Shown: in pieces, positions 53,321 to 61,818 of the stretch
Layout: every line of letters begins with the position of its first letter
How positions within the stretch are numbered: position 1 is the stretch's first letter
Origin: Izhakiella australiensis
GTDB taxonomy: Bacteria; Pseudomonadota; Gammaproteobacteria; Enterobacterales; Enterobacteriaceae
Direction: 5' to 3'
Assembly: GCF_002006995.1 (NCBI RefSeq)
Contig: NZ_MRUL01000001.1
Span: 434,001-498,000 of the forward strand
DNA: 64,000 nt
Notes under the pieces: model-generated
Seen by the model: only the letters and a program-made list of their open reading frames with translations
Told to the model about the DNA's origin: nothing
Database searches by the model: none
Translations under genes and position numbers: made by a program

Positions 53321-54622
53321 ATGACTATGCGTTTAAAAGGAATCATCCCCCTGTTGTCGCTGGCGCTGTTTCCGCTCGGCGCTTACGCCGCTGACGGCAG
53401 CGAAGCGGTCAGTAAGGGGCAGTATCTGGCAACGGCCGGCGACTGCGTTGCTTGTCATACCGCCGCAGACGGCAAGCCGTTTGCTGGCGGCCTGAAAATG
53501 TCGACCCCGGTCGGCGCGATATACAGTACCAATATCACCCCGGATAAAGAGACGGGCATTGGCGATTACAGCTATGACGACTTCGCCAAAGCGCTGCGTG
53601 AAGGCGTGGCGAAAGATGGCCATCATCTCTACCCGGCGATGCCTTATACCTCATTTGCCAAAATTAATGATGAGGATATGCACGCGCTGTACGATTTCTT
53701 TATGCAGCAGGTGCAGCCGGTTAAACAGGCTAACCGCGACAGTGATATTCCCTGGCCGATGAGCATGCGCTGGCCGCTGGCGGTGTGGAATAGGGTATTT
53801 CATGATGAAAAGGTCTTCCAGCCAGACAGCAGCCAGAGCGCCGAGTGGAATCGCGGCGCCTATCTGGTTCAGGGCCTGGAGCACTGCGGTACCTGCCATA
53901 CGCCGCGCGGTATTGCCTTTGAGGAAAAAGCGCTGGACCAAAGCGACAGTGCTTTTCTGACCGGAGGGACGCTTGAAGGTTGGCATGCGCCCGATCTGAC
54001 CGGCAACGCGAAAGATGGTTTGGGGCGCTGGAAGCAGCAAGACATCGAAAATTTCCTGAAAACCGGACGTACCGATACCACTATGGCGTTTGGCTCTATG
54101 ACTGACGTTATTGAGCACAGTACCCAGCACCTCAACGATGCCGACCTGAAAGCGATGGCGGTTTATCTGAAGTCGCTGAAAGCGTCGAATCCTGAGGCTA
54201 AAGCGCCTGCTGAGCAAGACGACACCACGGCAGCGTTGATTAAAGGTGATATGAGCAAGCCCGGCGCGCAGGAATATATGGACAACTGTGCTGCCTGCCA
54301 TCGCACTGATGGTAAAGGCTACACCAACGCCTTCCCGGCGCTGGCCCATAACAGTGCGCTGCTGAGCGATGATCCGTCATCACTGATCAGCATTGTGCTG
54401 AAAGGCGGCAAAACGGCGGTGACCAAAGAAGCTAAGAGCGGTATGGCGATGCCGGACTTCGGCTGGCGCCTTAACGATCAGCAGGTGGCCGATCTGCTTA
54501 CCTTCGTGCGCAGCAGCTGGGGCAATCAGGCGAAAGCCGTCACTGCCGATCAGGTAAAAGATATCCGTAAGGAATCATCGACAGCTGAGCAGAAAGACGT
54601 TCATCACAGTGATAAACGTTAA
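53321..54622 (+). CDS. Gluconate 2-dehydrogenase cytochrome c subunit
   Basis: A 433-residue membrane-associated triheme cytochrome c. The signal peptide is at 1-23 (ends AYA). Three CxxCH haem motifs occur at 42-46 (CVACH), 189-193 (CGTCH) and 323-327 (CAACH), one per cytochrome domain. It passes electrons from the flavoprotein to ubiquinone. The start at 53321 was selected because it puts the signal peptide at the N-terminus; an ATG two codons later is equally possible. A strong terminator follows. Confidence 0.93.
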   Translation: MTMRLKGIIPLLSLALFPLGAYAADGSEAVSKGQYLATAGDCVACHTAADGKPFAGGLKMSTPVGAIYSTNITPDKETGIGDYSYDDFAKALREGVAKDGHHLYPAMPYTSFAKINDEDMHALYDFFMQQVQPVKQANRDSDIPWPMSMRWPLAVWNRVFHDEKVFQPDSSQSAEWNRGAYLVQGLEHCGTCHTPRGIAFEEKALDQSDSAFLTGGTLEGWHAPDLTGNAKDGLGRWKQQDIENFLKTGRTDTTMAFGSMTDVIEHSTQHLNDADLKAMAVYLKSLKASNPEAKAPAEQDDTTAALIKGDMSKPGAQEYMDNCAACHRTDGKGYTNAFPALAHNSALLSDDPSSLISIVLKGGKTAVTKEAKSGMAMPDFGWRLNDQQVADLLTFVRSSWGNQAKAVTADQVKDIRKESSTAEQKDVHHSDKR

Positions 54623-54644
54623 GCATTACGCTTGCCATCAAGCC

Positions 54645-54672
54645 AAAACCCCGGATTTCCGGGGTTTTGTTT
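54645..54672 (+). terminator. Terminator of the gluconate dehydrogenase operon
   Basis: The stem AAAACCCCGG/CCGGGGTTTT with a 4-nt loop is followed by GTTTG, 22 bp after the stop codon. Confidence 0.88.
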
Positions 54673-54761
54673 GTCAGGTGGACGGTTCAGGCCGCTGTAT
54701 CAGCCATGCAGCCGGTGCTGGCCCGGAAACCATTCCGGAAGCAGTTGGCTGCTGTGCTTTG

Positions 54762-55724
54762 TCAGCCGGGTAGCTGACAGCGCTGGGTTATCTGCGCGCT
54801 TATCTGGTCCAGCAGCTCATAGCGCCGACGGTATTCCGCGCGCTTTTTGCTGGCAATATCTTCAATCGCCTTTCTCGGCATTTGCAGCGGAAAGATGAAG
54901 TTGCCTTTAACATCCTGCACGGCGCCTAGCGATTGCCAGAACTCATCATAATCTGCCAGCAGCTTATCTTTTTTCTTTGTCCGGTAGCGCCATGAAGCAT
55001 AAATATGGTTGCGGTTACTGACGGCGATGACCTGCTCAGCAGAGAGTTGTTGCGCCAGATTAATTACGGCCTCTGTCAGCAGACGTTTTGGAAATAAACC
55101 GTGACAGGATTTGGTCGCCGAATGGATACTTTCATGAGGCGTGTGATTCCGCGCGCCCTGTAATCCGCCAATAAATATAGCCTGCTTATTATTGTATCTG
55201 ACAAGCGTAAACGTCAGCAGCGCCAGCGTGGTATTTTGCTCATCGCAAAACTGGAGGGTTGCTTCGCCCTCTTTACCGAGAAAATCTTCAGCACGTAATT
55301 TTACGCTGAATTCTTTCTGATCTTTGCCGGTTATTTTTGCCAGTACGGCACCGCGATCGGAAAAATAACCGTCAATAAGGTTGCGCGGCAAGGCATGGCA
55401 GAACTGAAGGTAGTGATTGTTTATGCTGCTTTGCTTTTGACCCAGGCCGATGCCCAGCGCCATCCATGGGCGCTGCAGGCGGCAAGGCAGACCCGGTTGC
55501 GCCTTGATTATCTGGTTGAACAGGGGATTTTTCGCCATCTCAGAAAGATAGCGATAAGTGTGAAATGGCATGCAAAGAGAACGAATAACAAATTTTCTGC
55601 GATAGGTTTTTCCCAGCCAGTATTTTCCAGGCGTGATGTTACCCTGCGCCAGATTAAAAAATAGTGACCAGCCGTTTAGTGGCTTCGCGCCATAAATGTT
55701 ATTGGTTGTTTGGATTGATGACAC
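54762..55724 (-). CDS. VirK/YbjX family protein (DUF535)
   Basis: A 320-residue protein with the family blocks RPWMALGIGLGQKQSSINNHY, FIGGLQGA and ASWRYRTKKKDKLLADYDEFW. Relatives VirK (Shigella, Salmonella) and YbjX are linked to virulence protein localisation, resistance to antimicrobial peptides and lipid A or membrane remodelling, but the biochemical activity is not established. No signal peptide is evident. It is convergent with the gluconate dehydrogenase operon. Confidence 0.85.
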   Translation of the reverse strand: MSSIQTTNNIYGAKPLNGWSLFFNLAQGNITPGKYWLGKTYRRKFVIRSLCMPFHTYRYLSEMAKNPLFNQIIKAQPGLPCRLQRPWMALGIGLGQKQSSINNHYLQFCHALPRNLIDGYFSDRGAVLAKITGKDQKEFSVKLRAEDFLGKEGEATLQFCDEQNTTLALLTFTLVRYNNKQAIFIGGLQGARNHTPHESIHSATKSCHGLFPKRLLTEAVINLAQQLSAEQVIAVSNRNHIYASWRYRTKKKDKLLADYDEFWQSLGAVQDVKGNFIFPLQMPRKAIEDIASKKRAEYRRRYELLDQISAQITQRCQLPG

Positions 55725-56538
55725 AATTAATCCGCCATAATAATCATGAAATTACGAGACAGGGTAAGCAATTAATTCTCATTGTCAGCATTACCCGTAA
55801 CATAAGGCGTGGCGATAGTATCATTACGAAAATAAACCAGGGTTAAACTTGCGCGGGGCGAATGACGGAGTAATCGTTAATAATTCCTGGCCGTTGTGGC
55901 GCCGTTTAATATTCATCTGCGGTGACGTTTAAAGGCAGTGCGGGTTAATTATCGCCGTGGTTAGCGATAAACATTCTTTAGCGACGCATCACCCACTTCG
56001 CTGTAAAAGTGAGATCGGGATCGGATTGCGCGATGCTATGGTGTTAAAAAATAGGACAAATGTGGCGCACATCGATTTTTTTCTCTGCGCAATAGGCTAT
56101 CAATTACATCTGTCATCGCATTTATCGCCGGAGAAAGTATGTTTAGCATCACCTTTATCCACCTGTTCAGAATCCGCCGCTGGCGGCGACGTGAGGTCTC
56201 AGCTTCCGCGACAGCAGCACGCTAGCGCGGCTGGTCCAAACGGCGCTTTTGTAAAGCGCAACGCTACGTTTTTGAATTATCCTGTTTTGGCCAGTGTTGT
56301 CCCAGACTGTTTTAGCGTTGATGGCAGGTTTTCTATTTTATTTAGCGATAACAGCGCATTAGCGTAGTGATATTTGAAGTGCATCTTTGAAATTTTAATT
56401 TTATTACGCACGGATTTTTCTGAAATGGCGCGTTAATAGTATGACAAAATGTGTTGGTTAATAACTGAGAATAAACCACAGCAGTATATCTTTGATTTCC
56501 TTTACATTGCGTTGATTTTGAATCCCTGACGCCTTCCC
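55725..56538. other. Intergenic region between the VirK-like gene and treF
   Basis: About 810 bp of mostly AT-rich DNA. It contains one short candidate gene (56139-56225, listed separately). A longer open frame at 55957-56367 overlaps that candidate, has no ribosome binding site and no recognisable domain. Confidence 0.5.
56139..56225 (+). CDS. Possible 28-residue Arg-rich small protein
   Basis: ATG at 56139 is preceded by GGAG with 7-nt spacing. It opens a 28-codon frame that begins MFSITFIHLFRIRRWRRRE. The short hydrophobic start followed by a cluster of arginines, ending in an Ala/Ser-rich tail, could be a leader peptide or small membrane-associated protein. I do not recognise a family. 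It lies alone, about 380 bp before treF. Confidence 0.3.
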   Translation: MFSITFIHLFRIRRWRRREVSASATAAR

Positions 56539-56539
56539 C

Positions 56540-56545
56540 TATAAT
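56540..56545 (+). promoter_or_regulatory. treF promoter -10 element
   Basis: A perfect TATAAT is preceded by C (CCTATAATAA), about 60 bp before the treF ribosome binding site. The -35 region is poor (TTTTGA at 56517-56522). A good extended -10 with C at -13 and a weak -35 fits sigma-S control, as reported for E. coli treF. Confidence 0.5.
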
Positions 56546-56594
56546 AAGAGACCTGACTTCGTAAAATAGACATCACATCAGGTTCACGACGTAG

Positions 56595-56601
56595 AAGGAG
56601 G
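56595..56601 (+). promoter_or_regulatory. treF Shine-Dalgarno preceding ATT codons
   Basis: AAGGAGG is a near-perfect ribosome binding site. The only in-frame near-cognate start codons at suitable spacing are ATT at 56604, ATT at 56607 and ATC at 56610. The upstream in-frame TAG at 56592 excludes an earlier start. Confidence 0.7.
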
Positions 56602-56606
56602 AGATT

Positions 56607-58262
56607 ATTATCAATATTCAACGCAAAGATATCGATAACATCTATCCTGGTAGTGACGAAGAGAAGAACCTGTTCAACAAAGATTGGGAAGTTATTCCGG
56701 CGGATCCGGCTGAGGTTGAACCCCAGCCGGAGGTGATCCGGGGTATGCCCGTTCCTGACATTTTAACGCCAGCGGACAGATATCTTGAGTTGTTTGAGTC
56801 GGTTCAGCTCGAACGCGTTTTTGCCGATAGCAAAACCTTTGCCGATTGCGCGCCGTTAAAAGATCCCCAGCAGATCCTCGATGACTATCGACGCCTGCGC
56901 TATACGCATGGGTTCAACTTAAAACAGTTTGTCGCAGACAACTTTGAATATACCCCTGTCGAAAAGAGCGACTACGTCTCCGATCCGGGTAAAACCCTTG
57001 CGCAGCATATTGATGACCTGTGGCCGGTCCTTACCAAGGAGCCACGCGGTCAGTCGCCGTTTTCTTCGCTGCTGCCGCTGCCAAAATCCTATGTTGTTCC
57101 CGGCGGGCGCTTCGGCGAGACCTATTATTGGGATTCCTACTTCAGCATGCTGGGACTGGCTGAAAGCGGGCGCGAAGATCTGCTGCGCAATATGGCGGAC
57201 AACTTCGCCTGGCTTATCGATAACTACGGTCATATTCCCAACGGCAATCGCACCTATTATCTCAGCCGTTCGCAGCCTCCGGTGTTCGCGCTGATGGTCG
57301 AACTGTTTGAGGAGGACGGCATTCGCGGTTCTAAACGCTATCTGAGCCAGCTGATCAAAGAGCACGATTACTGGATGGATGGCGCCGCCACGCTGGAGCC
57401 GCAGCAGGCTTATCGCCACGTAGTGAAACTGCCGGACGGTTCGCTGCTCAATCGCTACTGGGACGATCGGGACACGCCGCGTGACGAGTCCTACGCGGAG
57501 GACGTGGAAACGGCCCGCGAGTCATCGCGCCCTGCCAGCGAAGTCTATCGCGACCTGCGAGCCGGCGCCGCTTCCGGCTGGGATTATTCGTCGCGCTGGC
57601 TGCGCGATCCTCAGCGGCTGGCGAGCATTCGCACGACCCAGTTTTTGCCGATCGACCTTAATGCATTGTTATATAAGCTGGAGTGCATGATAGCCAGTAT
57701 TTCGGCTAATGCCGGCGATGAAACCACCTCGGCGCGCTTTAACCAGTACGCCGTGCGCCGCCGCCGGGCCATTGACCGCTACCTGTGGGATTACAATGCC
57801 AACATTTATCGCGATTATGACTGGCATCGTCAGCGGCTGGCCGCGTATACCGCAGCGGTAGTGGTTCCGCTATTCGTCGGGCTGGCAAGCCCGGTGCAGG
57901 GAACCTTCGTTGCCCGGGCGCTGGAGAAAGATCTACTGAGCGCAGGCGGTCTGGTTACTTCACTGCACAATTCCGGCCAGCAGTGGGACAGCCCCAATGC
58001 TTGGGCGCCGCTGCAGTGGATGGCGATCCAGGGATTAAATGCCTATGGCGAAGAGGTGATGGGCGCCGAGCTGGCGCGACGCTGGCTGACGACGGTGCAT
58101 GATTTTTATCGCCAACATGCCAAGCTGGTAGAAAAATACAATATCGTCGGTAGTGAAGTTAAAGCGGGTGGCGGCGGCGAATACCCCTTGCAGGATGGTT
58201 TTGGCTGGACAAACGGGGTCACGCGCCGGCTGATTGCTCTCTATCCCGGCGTGGTTGATTAG
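56607..58262 (+). CDS. treF: Cytoplasmic trehalase TreF, apparent ATT start
   Basis: A GH37 alpha,alpha-trehalase that hydrolyses trehalose to two glucoses. Both family signatures are present: [15 protein letters not shown] in the first half and [11 protein letters not shown] in the second, plus the [18 protein letters not shown] end block. No signal peptide is present, and the similarity is to TreF rather than periplasmic TreA. Similarity to E. coli TreF continues upstream of the first conventional start (GTG at 56733) through [13 protein letters not shown]. Starting at ATT 56607 gives 551 residues against 549 in E. coli. The start is therefore placed at ATT. Without accepting ATT, the annotated protein would lack about 42 residues. 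Confidence 0.85.
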   Translation: MINIQRKDIDNIYPGSDEEKNLFNKDWEVIPADPAEVEPQPEVIRGMPVPDILTPADRYLELFESVQLERVFADSKTFADCAPLKDPQQILDDYRRLRYTHGFNLKQFVADNFEYTPVEKSDYVSDPGKTLAQHIDDLWPVLTKEPRGQSPFSSLLPLPKSYVVPGGRFGETYYWDSYFSMLGLAESGREDLLRNMADNFAWLIDNYGHIPNGNRTYYLSRSQPPVFALMVELFEEDGIRGSKRYLSQLIKEHDYWMDGAATLEPQQAYRHVVKLPDGSLLNRYWDDRDTPRDESYAEDVETARESSRPASEVYRDLRAGAASGWDYSSRWLRDPQRLASIRTTQFLPIDLNALLYKLECMIASISANAGDETTSARFNQYAVRRRRAIDRYLWDYNANIYRDYDWHRQRLAAYTAAVVVPLFVGLASPVQGTFVARALEKDLLSAGGLVTSLHNSGQQWDSPNAWAPLQWMAIQGLNAYGEEVMGAELARRWLTTVHDFYRQHAKLVEKYNIVGSEVKAGGGGEYPLQDGFGWTNGVTRRLIALYPGVVD

Positions 58263-58296
58263 TGCCTTTCCAGGGTTAAAACCGGTAATACCTCAG

Positions 58297-58327
58297 CTTC
58301 AGCCCGCGTAACCAGCGCGGGCTGAAG
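58297..58327 (+). terminator. treF terminator hairpin
   Basis: The perfect 12-bp stem CTTCAGCCCGCG/CGCGGGCTGAAG with a 7-nt loop lies 34 bp after the stop. The T-tract is weak (TCTGTTG). Confidence 0.7.
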
Positions 58328-58517
58328 TCTGTTGCCCCAACGTATTTCGCGCCCCGCGGATAATTTCAGGCAATTGCAGAGCAAACTGCGCAGAAAAAAT
58401 AGTTAATTCAGGTTATTACTTAAAATATTTGAACGTTATAAGCAAAAGCTTTTAATAACCTGCTGGCGTTAAATTCTGCACAATCGAAACTCCATTCCTG
58501 AATAAAAGGTCAGACGA

Positions 58518-59102
58518 ATGTCAGTAATGAAAAAGCTATATTTACCCTTGGTTATCGGGCTGGGTATTTATTCGCAGGTAGCGGCAGCAGCGGGGGAGCG
58601 TTATACCATAGATCCGGGCCATACCTCCGTTATCGTCTCCTGGACGCACTTTGGTTTCTCTCACCCGACGGCTTCCATTAGCGAGGCATCGGGCAACATT
58701 GTTTTTGACCAGGCCGACCCTTCGCAGTCAAAAGTAGACGTCAGCCTGCCGCTTAAAACCATCGATACCCGGGTGCCCGCGCTGACCAAAGAGTTTCTTG
58801 GTGCTAAATACTTTGACGTGAAAAAATACCCGACGGCGGTTTTTCACAGCAGCAAAGTGACGGCAACCGGGGATAACAAATTCGACGTGGCTGGCAACCT
58901 GACGATTAAAGGCATTACCAAACCGGCTGTGCTGCATGCCGTGCTGAATAAGCAGGGAATGCACCCGATGGTGAAAAAGCAGGCCATTGGTTTTGATGCC
59001 ACAACCACCATTAAGCGCGCTGATTTTAAACTCGATCAGTACGTGCCGGCAGTTAGCGATGAGGTTGAAATTCGTATTTCAACCGAAGCTTACGCCAAAT
59101 AA
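58518..59102 (+). CDS. YceI family periplasmic protein
   Basis: A 194-residue lipocalin-like beta-barrel protein. The signal peptide is at about 1-24 (ends VAAAA), and YTIDPGHTSVIVSWTHFGFS at the start of the mature part is the family hallmark. Family members bind polyisoprenoids such as ubiquinone precursors in the periplasm. E. coli YceI is induced by high pH and osmotic stress. No operon partner such as a cytochrome b561 gene is next to it here. A terminator follows directly. Confidence 0.92.
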   Translation: MSVMKKLYLPLVIGLGIYSQVAAAAGERYTIDPGHTSVIVSWTHFGFSHPTASISEASGNIVFDQADPSQSKVDVSLPLKTIDTRVPALTKEFLGAKYFDVKKYPTAVFHSSKVTATGDNKFDVAGNLTIKGITKPAVLHAVLNKQGMHPMVKKQAIGFDATTTIKRADFKLDQYVPAVSDEVEIRISTEAYAK

Positions 59103-59115
59103 GTCTTCGCCAGTG

Positions 59116-59142
59116 AAACCCGCAGTCGCTTCTGCGGGTTTT
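59116..59142 (+). terminator. Terminator after the YceI gene
   Basis: The 10-bp stem AAACCCGCAG/CTGCGGGTTT with a 6-nt loop ends in a short T run, 14 bp past the stop. Confidence 0.85.
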
Positions 59143-59255
59143 GCCACGGCGAGGCGGGTAATGCCAGGGGTGCTTGCCGCGCATCGGCATAGCCAGAGGA
59201 CTTTTCTGCTGGCGCGGCGGGCAGAAAAATCAGCCACAGCAGCTGGCTGCTCAGA

Positions 59256-60452
59256 TTAGGGGCGTTTACCGAAACTCTGCTGTAAAACCGTCCAGCGGCG
59301 CGCCTGTTCACTGATAGTAATTCCCAGACCGTGGCGCGCGGAGATCAGCATACGACCCTCGCGCAGTTCAAGCTGCTCGTCGAACAACGGATTAAGCCAC
59401 TCAAAATGCTCAAGCCAGGGTTCGGAAGGATAAGCCGCAGCCAGGTGCAGATGGATCTCCATGGCAAAGTGCGGAGCCAGCTTCCTGCCGTGGCGCGCCG
59501 CCAGATCCATAATTTGCAGGAAGGGGGTGATGCCGCCGACGCGCGGTGCATCCGGCTGAACAAAATCGCTGGCGTTACCCAGGATCAGCTGCTCATGTTC
59601 GCGGAAGCTGGTGAGCATCTCGCCGGTGGCGATAGGGGTATCCAGCGCGTCAGCCAGCGCGGCGTGGCCTTCAACGTCATAAGCATCGAGCGGCTCCTCG
59701 ATCCAGATCAGGTTAAAGCTTTCCAGTTTACGGCCTATGCGAATGGCCGTTTCCCGATCCCACTGCTGGTTGGCGTCCACCATCAGCGGAAAGTCATCGC
59801 CCAGCTCTTTGCGTACCGCAGTCAGGCGGCGTAGATCCTGCTGGCTATCCGGGTGGCCCACTTTTAGTTTGATACCGCCGATGCCGCTTTCACGGGAAAT
59901 CGCAACGTTCTTTATTACCTGCTCCAGCGGCGTATGCAGAAAGCCGCCGGAAGTATTGTAGCAACGCACAGAATCGCGCTGGGCGCCTAACAGCTTCGCC
60001 AGCGGTAAGCCGGCCCGGCGGGCTTTCATATCCCACAGCGCGATGTCGACAGGCGAAATTGCCTGTACCGCCATGCCGCTGCGCCCAACGGACGCGCCGG
60101 CCCAAAGTAGTTTGCTGTAAATTTTCTGAATATCGTTAGGATCTTCACCCAGCAGATTATCGGCGATCTCCACGGCGTGAGCATAAATACCCTGGCCGCC
60201 GGCGCGTTTGGAATAGCTGAATCCGACCCCTTCAAATCCGTCGCGGGTGCGGATCTCGGCGAAAATTATTGCCACTTCGGTCAGCGGCTTTTGTCGGCCG
60301 GTAAGAACCTTCGCATCGCTTACCGGCGTGGCCAGCGGTAGAAATGCCAGTGAGATGTTTACCCATTCAATGCGGTCACCGCTTTCAGCAGCGCTACTGC
60401 CGCCGGCGGATTGCGCGTAAGTCACGGCGTCGGAATTTCCACTGGATATCAT
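59256..60452 (-). CDS. L-talarate/galactarate dehydratase (enolase superfamily)
   Basis: A 398-residue mandelate racemase-group enzyme that dehydrates L-talarate and galactarate to 5-keto-4-deoxy-glucarate. Active-site residues fall at the positions of the characterised Salmonella enzyme: Lys197 in KLKVG, metal ligands Asp226, Glu252 and Glu278, and His328 in APHFA. Identity is very high throughout, including the N-terminal NSDAVTYA. GAGG precedes the ATG at 60452. It is divergent from a LacI-type gene, with repeated operator-like sites between. No dedicated transporter gene is next to it; the sugar acid may enter by a permease encoded elsewhere. Confidence 0.92.
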   Translation of the reverse strand: MISSGNSDAVTYAQSAGGSSAAESGDRIEWVNISLAFLPLATPVSDAKVLTGRQKPLTEVAIIFAEIRTRDGFEGVGFSYSKRAGGQGIYAHAVEIADNLLGEDPNDIQKIYSKLLWAGASVGRSGMAVQAISPVDIALWDMKARRAGLPLAKLLGAQRDSVRCYNTSGGFLHTPLEQVIKNVAISRESGIGGIKLKVGHPDSQQDLRRLTAVRKELGDDFPLMVDANQQWDRETAIRIGRKLESFNLIWIEEPLDAYDVEGHAALADALDTPIATGEMLTSFREHEQLILGNASDFVQPDAPRVGGITPFLQIMDLAARHGRKLAPHFAMEIHLHLAAAYPSEPWLEHFEWLNPLFDEQLELREGRMLISARHGLGITISEQARRWTVLQQSFGKRP

Positions 60453-60475
60453 TAGGGTGCTCCTCTGTGAGTTAA

Positions 60476-60491
60476 ATGTTTGCGCTAACAT
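60476..60491. promoter_or_regulatory. Operator-like palindrome O1 for the LacI-type regulator
   Basis: ATGTTTGCGCTAACAT is palindromic in 14 of 16 positions around the central CG, the form bound by LacI/GalR regulators. It lies 24 bp upstream of the dehydratase start. Confidence 0.65.
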
Positions 60492-60587
60492 TTTATATTG
60501 TTGGATTATCAACCATCTTTTTCCGCTTTAAATCTACTAAGATCACAAAATTTAGCGTTATTAATCCCGATTAGCATAATGGACTGA

Positions 60588-60606
60588 TTGCGATAACATT
60601 TTATAT
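60588..60606. promoter_or_regulatory. Second copy of the operator motif (O2)
   Basis: TTGCGATAACATTTTATAT repeats the sequence at 60480-60498 with one change (18 of 19). It lies 77 bp before the regulator start codon. The spacing of 108 bp from the first copy would allow DNA looping. Confidence 0.6.
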
Positions 60607-60682
60607 GCACCGCTATTGGTTTGCTGGTAATGGCGGCCACATTGCCGGATAATGCAACGGTCACCGTGGCGAGGGGGAGTAG

Positions 60683-61702
60683 ATGAAAAGGGAAAAACTA
60701 AGGTCTGAGCGCTCTGCGGCGCCGACCCTGGAAGATGTCGCCCGTGAAGCGGGGTTATCACCGATGACCGTCAGTCGCGCGTTGAACAACCCGGCAATTG
60801 TTCGTCCGGCCACGGTGGCGCGGGTGATGCTGGCGGTGGAGAAAACGGGCTATATTCCTAACATGCTGGCTGGCGGTCTGGCCTCGCGGCGCAGCAAACT
60901 CATCGCTGTTGTGGTGCCGCAAATCAATAACAATATGTTTGTCGATACCATCCAGGCGATCAGCGATACCCTGGCGCAGCGCGGTTACCACATGCTGCTT
61001 TGCGTTGGCGGCTACGGCAGTGACAGCGAAGCCGCGTTGGTTGCCACGCTGCTATCGCGCAAGCCGGACGGCATCGTGCTTACCGGCATTCATCATGCGC
61101 CGGCGCTGAAAAAGCGTCTGATTAACGCGGCGCTGCCGGTAGTGGAGATATGGGATCTTACCCCGACGCCGATAGATATGCTGGTCGGTTTTTCCCATGA
61201 GAAAGCAGGTAACCTCAGTGCCCGTTTTTTACTGAGTAAAGGCCATCGCCGCTTTGGTTTACTGTGGACCAGCGACCAGCGCGCTCTGCTGCGTAAGCAG
61301 GGGGTCATCGATATTTTGCAGCAGCACAATGAGTGCCGGTTTGTCGAAGCGTCGGTCGGGCTGCCGGCAACCATGCGTCTGGGGCGGGAAGGCATGCAGG
61401 CACTGCTGGCCGGCAACCCTGAGCTGGATGCGATAATTTGCAGTTCGGATACGCTGGCGCAGGGGGCGATCCTTGAAGCGCAGTCTCAGGGCATTGCCGT
61501 GCCGCAGCAGCTGGCGGTAATGGGGTTTGGCGATCTTGATTTTGCCGCCTGCCATCTGCCCGCGATAACCACGGTGGCGATCGACCGCTGGCTGCTGGGG
61601 CAGGAGGCTGCGACCATGCTGGCTAATAAAATCGAAGGCATTACCATCAGCGATCCGGTGCGCGATCTGGGCTTCTGGCTGTGTGAAAGACAATCCGCCT
61701 GA
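60683..61702 (+). CDS. LacI/GalR family regulator (GntR-like)
   Basis: A 339-residue repressor. The helix-turn-helix is at about 15-35 (TLEDVAREAGLSPMTVSRAL) and the hinge helix near 60-68 (MLAGGLASRRS). A periplasmic-binding-protein-like core follows from about 72, with VVVPQINNNMFVDTIQAI typical of the gluconate repressor (GntR) branch. GGGGGAG stands before the ATG. Divergence from the talarate/galactarate dehydratase gene makes that gene the likely target and a sugar acid the likely inducer. Confidence 0.9.
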   Translation: MKREKLRSERSAAPTLEDVAREAGLSPMTVSRALNNPAIVRPATVARVMLAVEKTGYIPNMLAGGLASRRSKLIAVVVPQINNNMFVDTIQAISDTLAQRGYHMLLCVGGYGSDSEAALVATLLSRKPDGIVLTGIHHAPALKKRLINAALPVVEIWDLTPTPIDMLVGFSHEKAGNLSARFLLSKGHRRFGLLWTSDQRALLRKQGVIDILQQHNECRFVEASVGLPATMRLGREGMQALLAGNPELDAIICSSDTLAQGAILEAQSQGIAVPQQLAVMGFGDLDFAACHLPAITTVAIDRWLLGQEAATMLANKIEGITISDPVRDLGFWLCERQSA

Positions 61703-61818
61703 CTATTACTGTGGTTAATAAATATTACACTTTTCGCCGTCTGCTCGCATTTTTTGACTGGCGCTGCCGACCTCAAACCTTATCATGACCGACTGTTTTG
61801 CCCTGAATTGCCCCACTG

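Noticed and set aside
55957-56367. 136-codon plus-strand frame before treF
   Set aside because: No Shine-Dalgarno, no recognisable domain, mixed composition, and a better small frame lies inside it in another phase.
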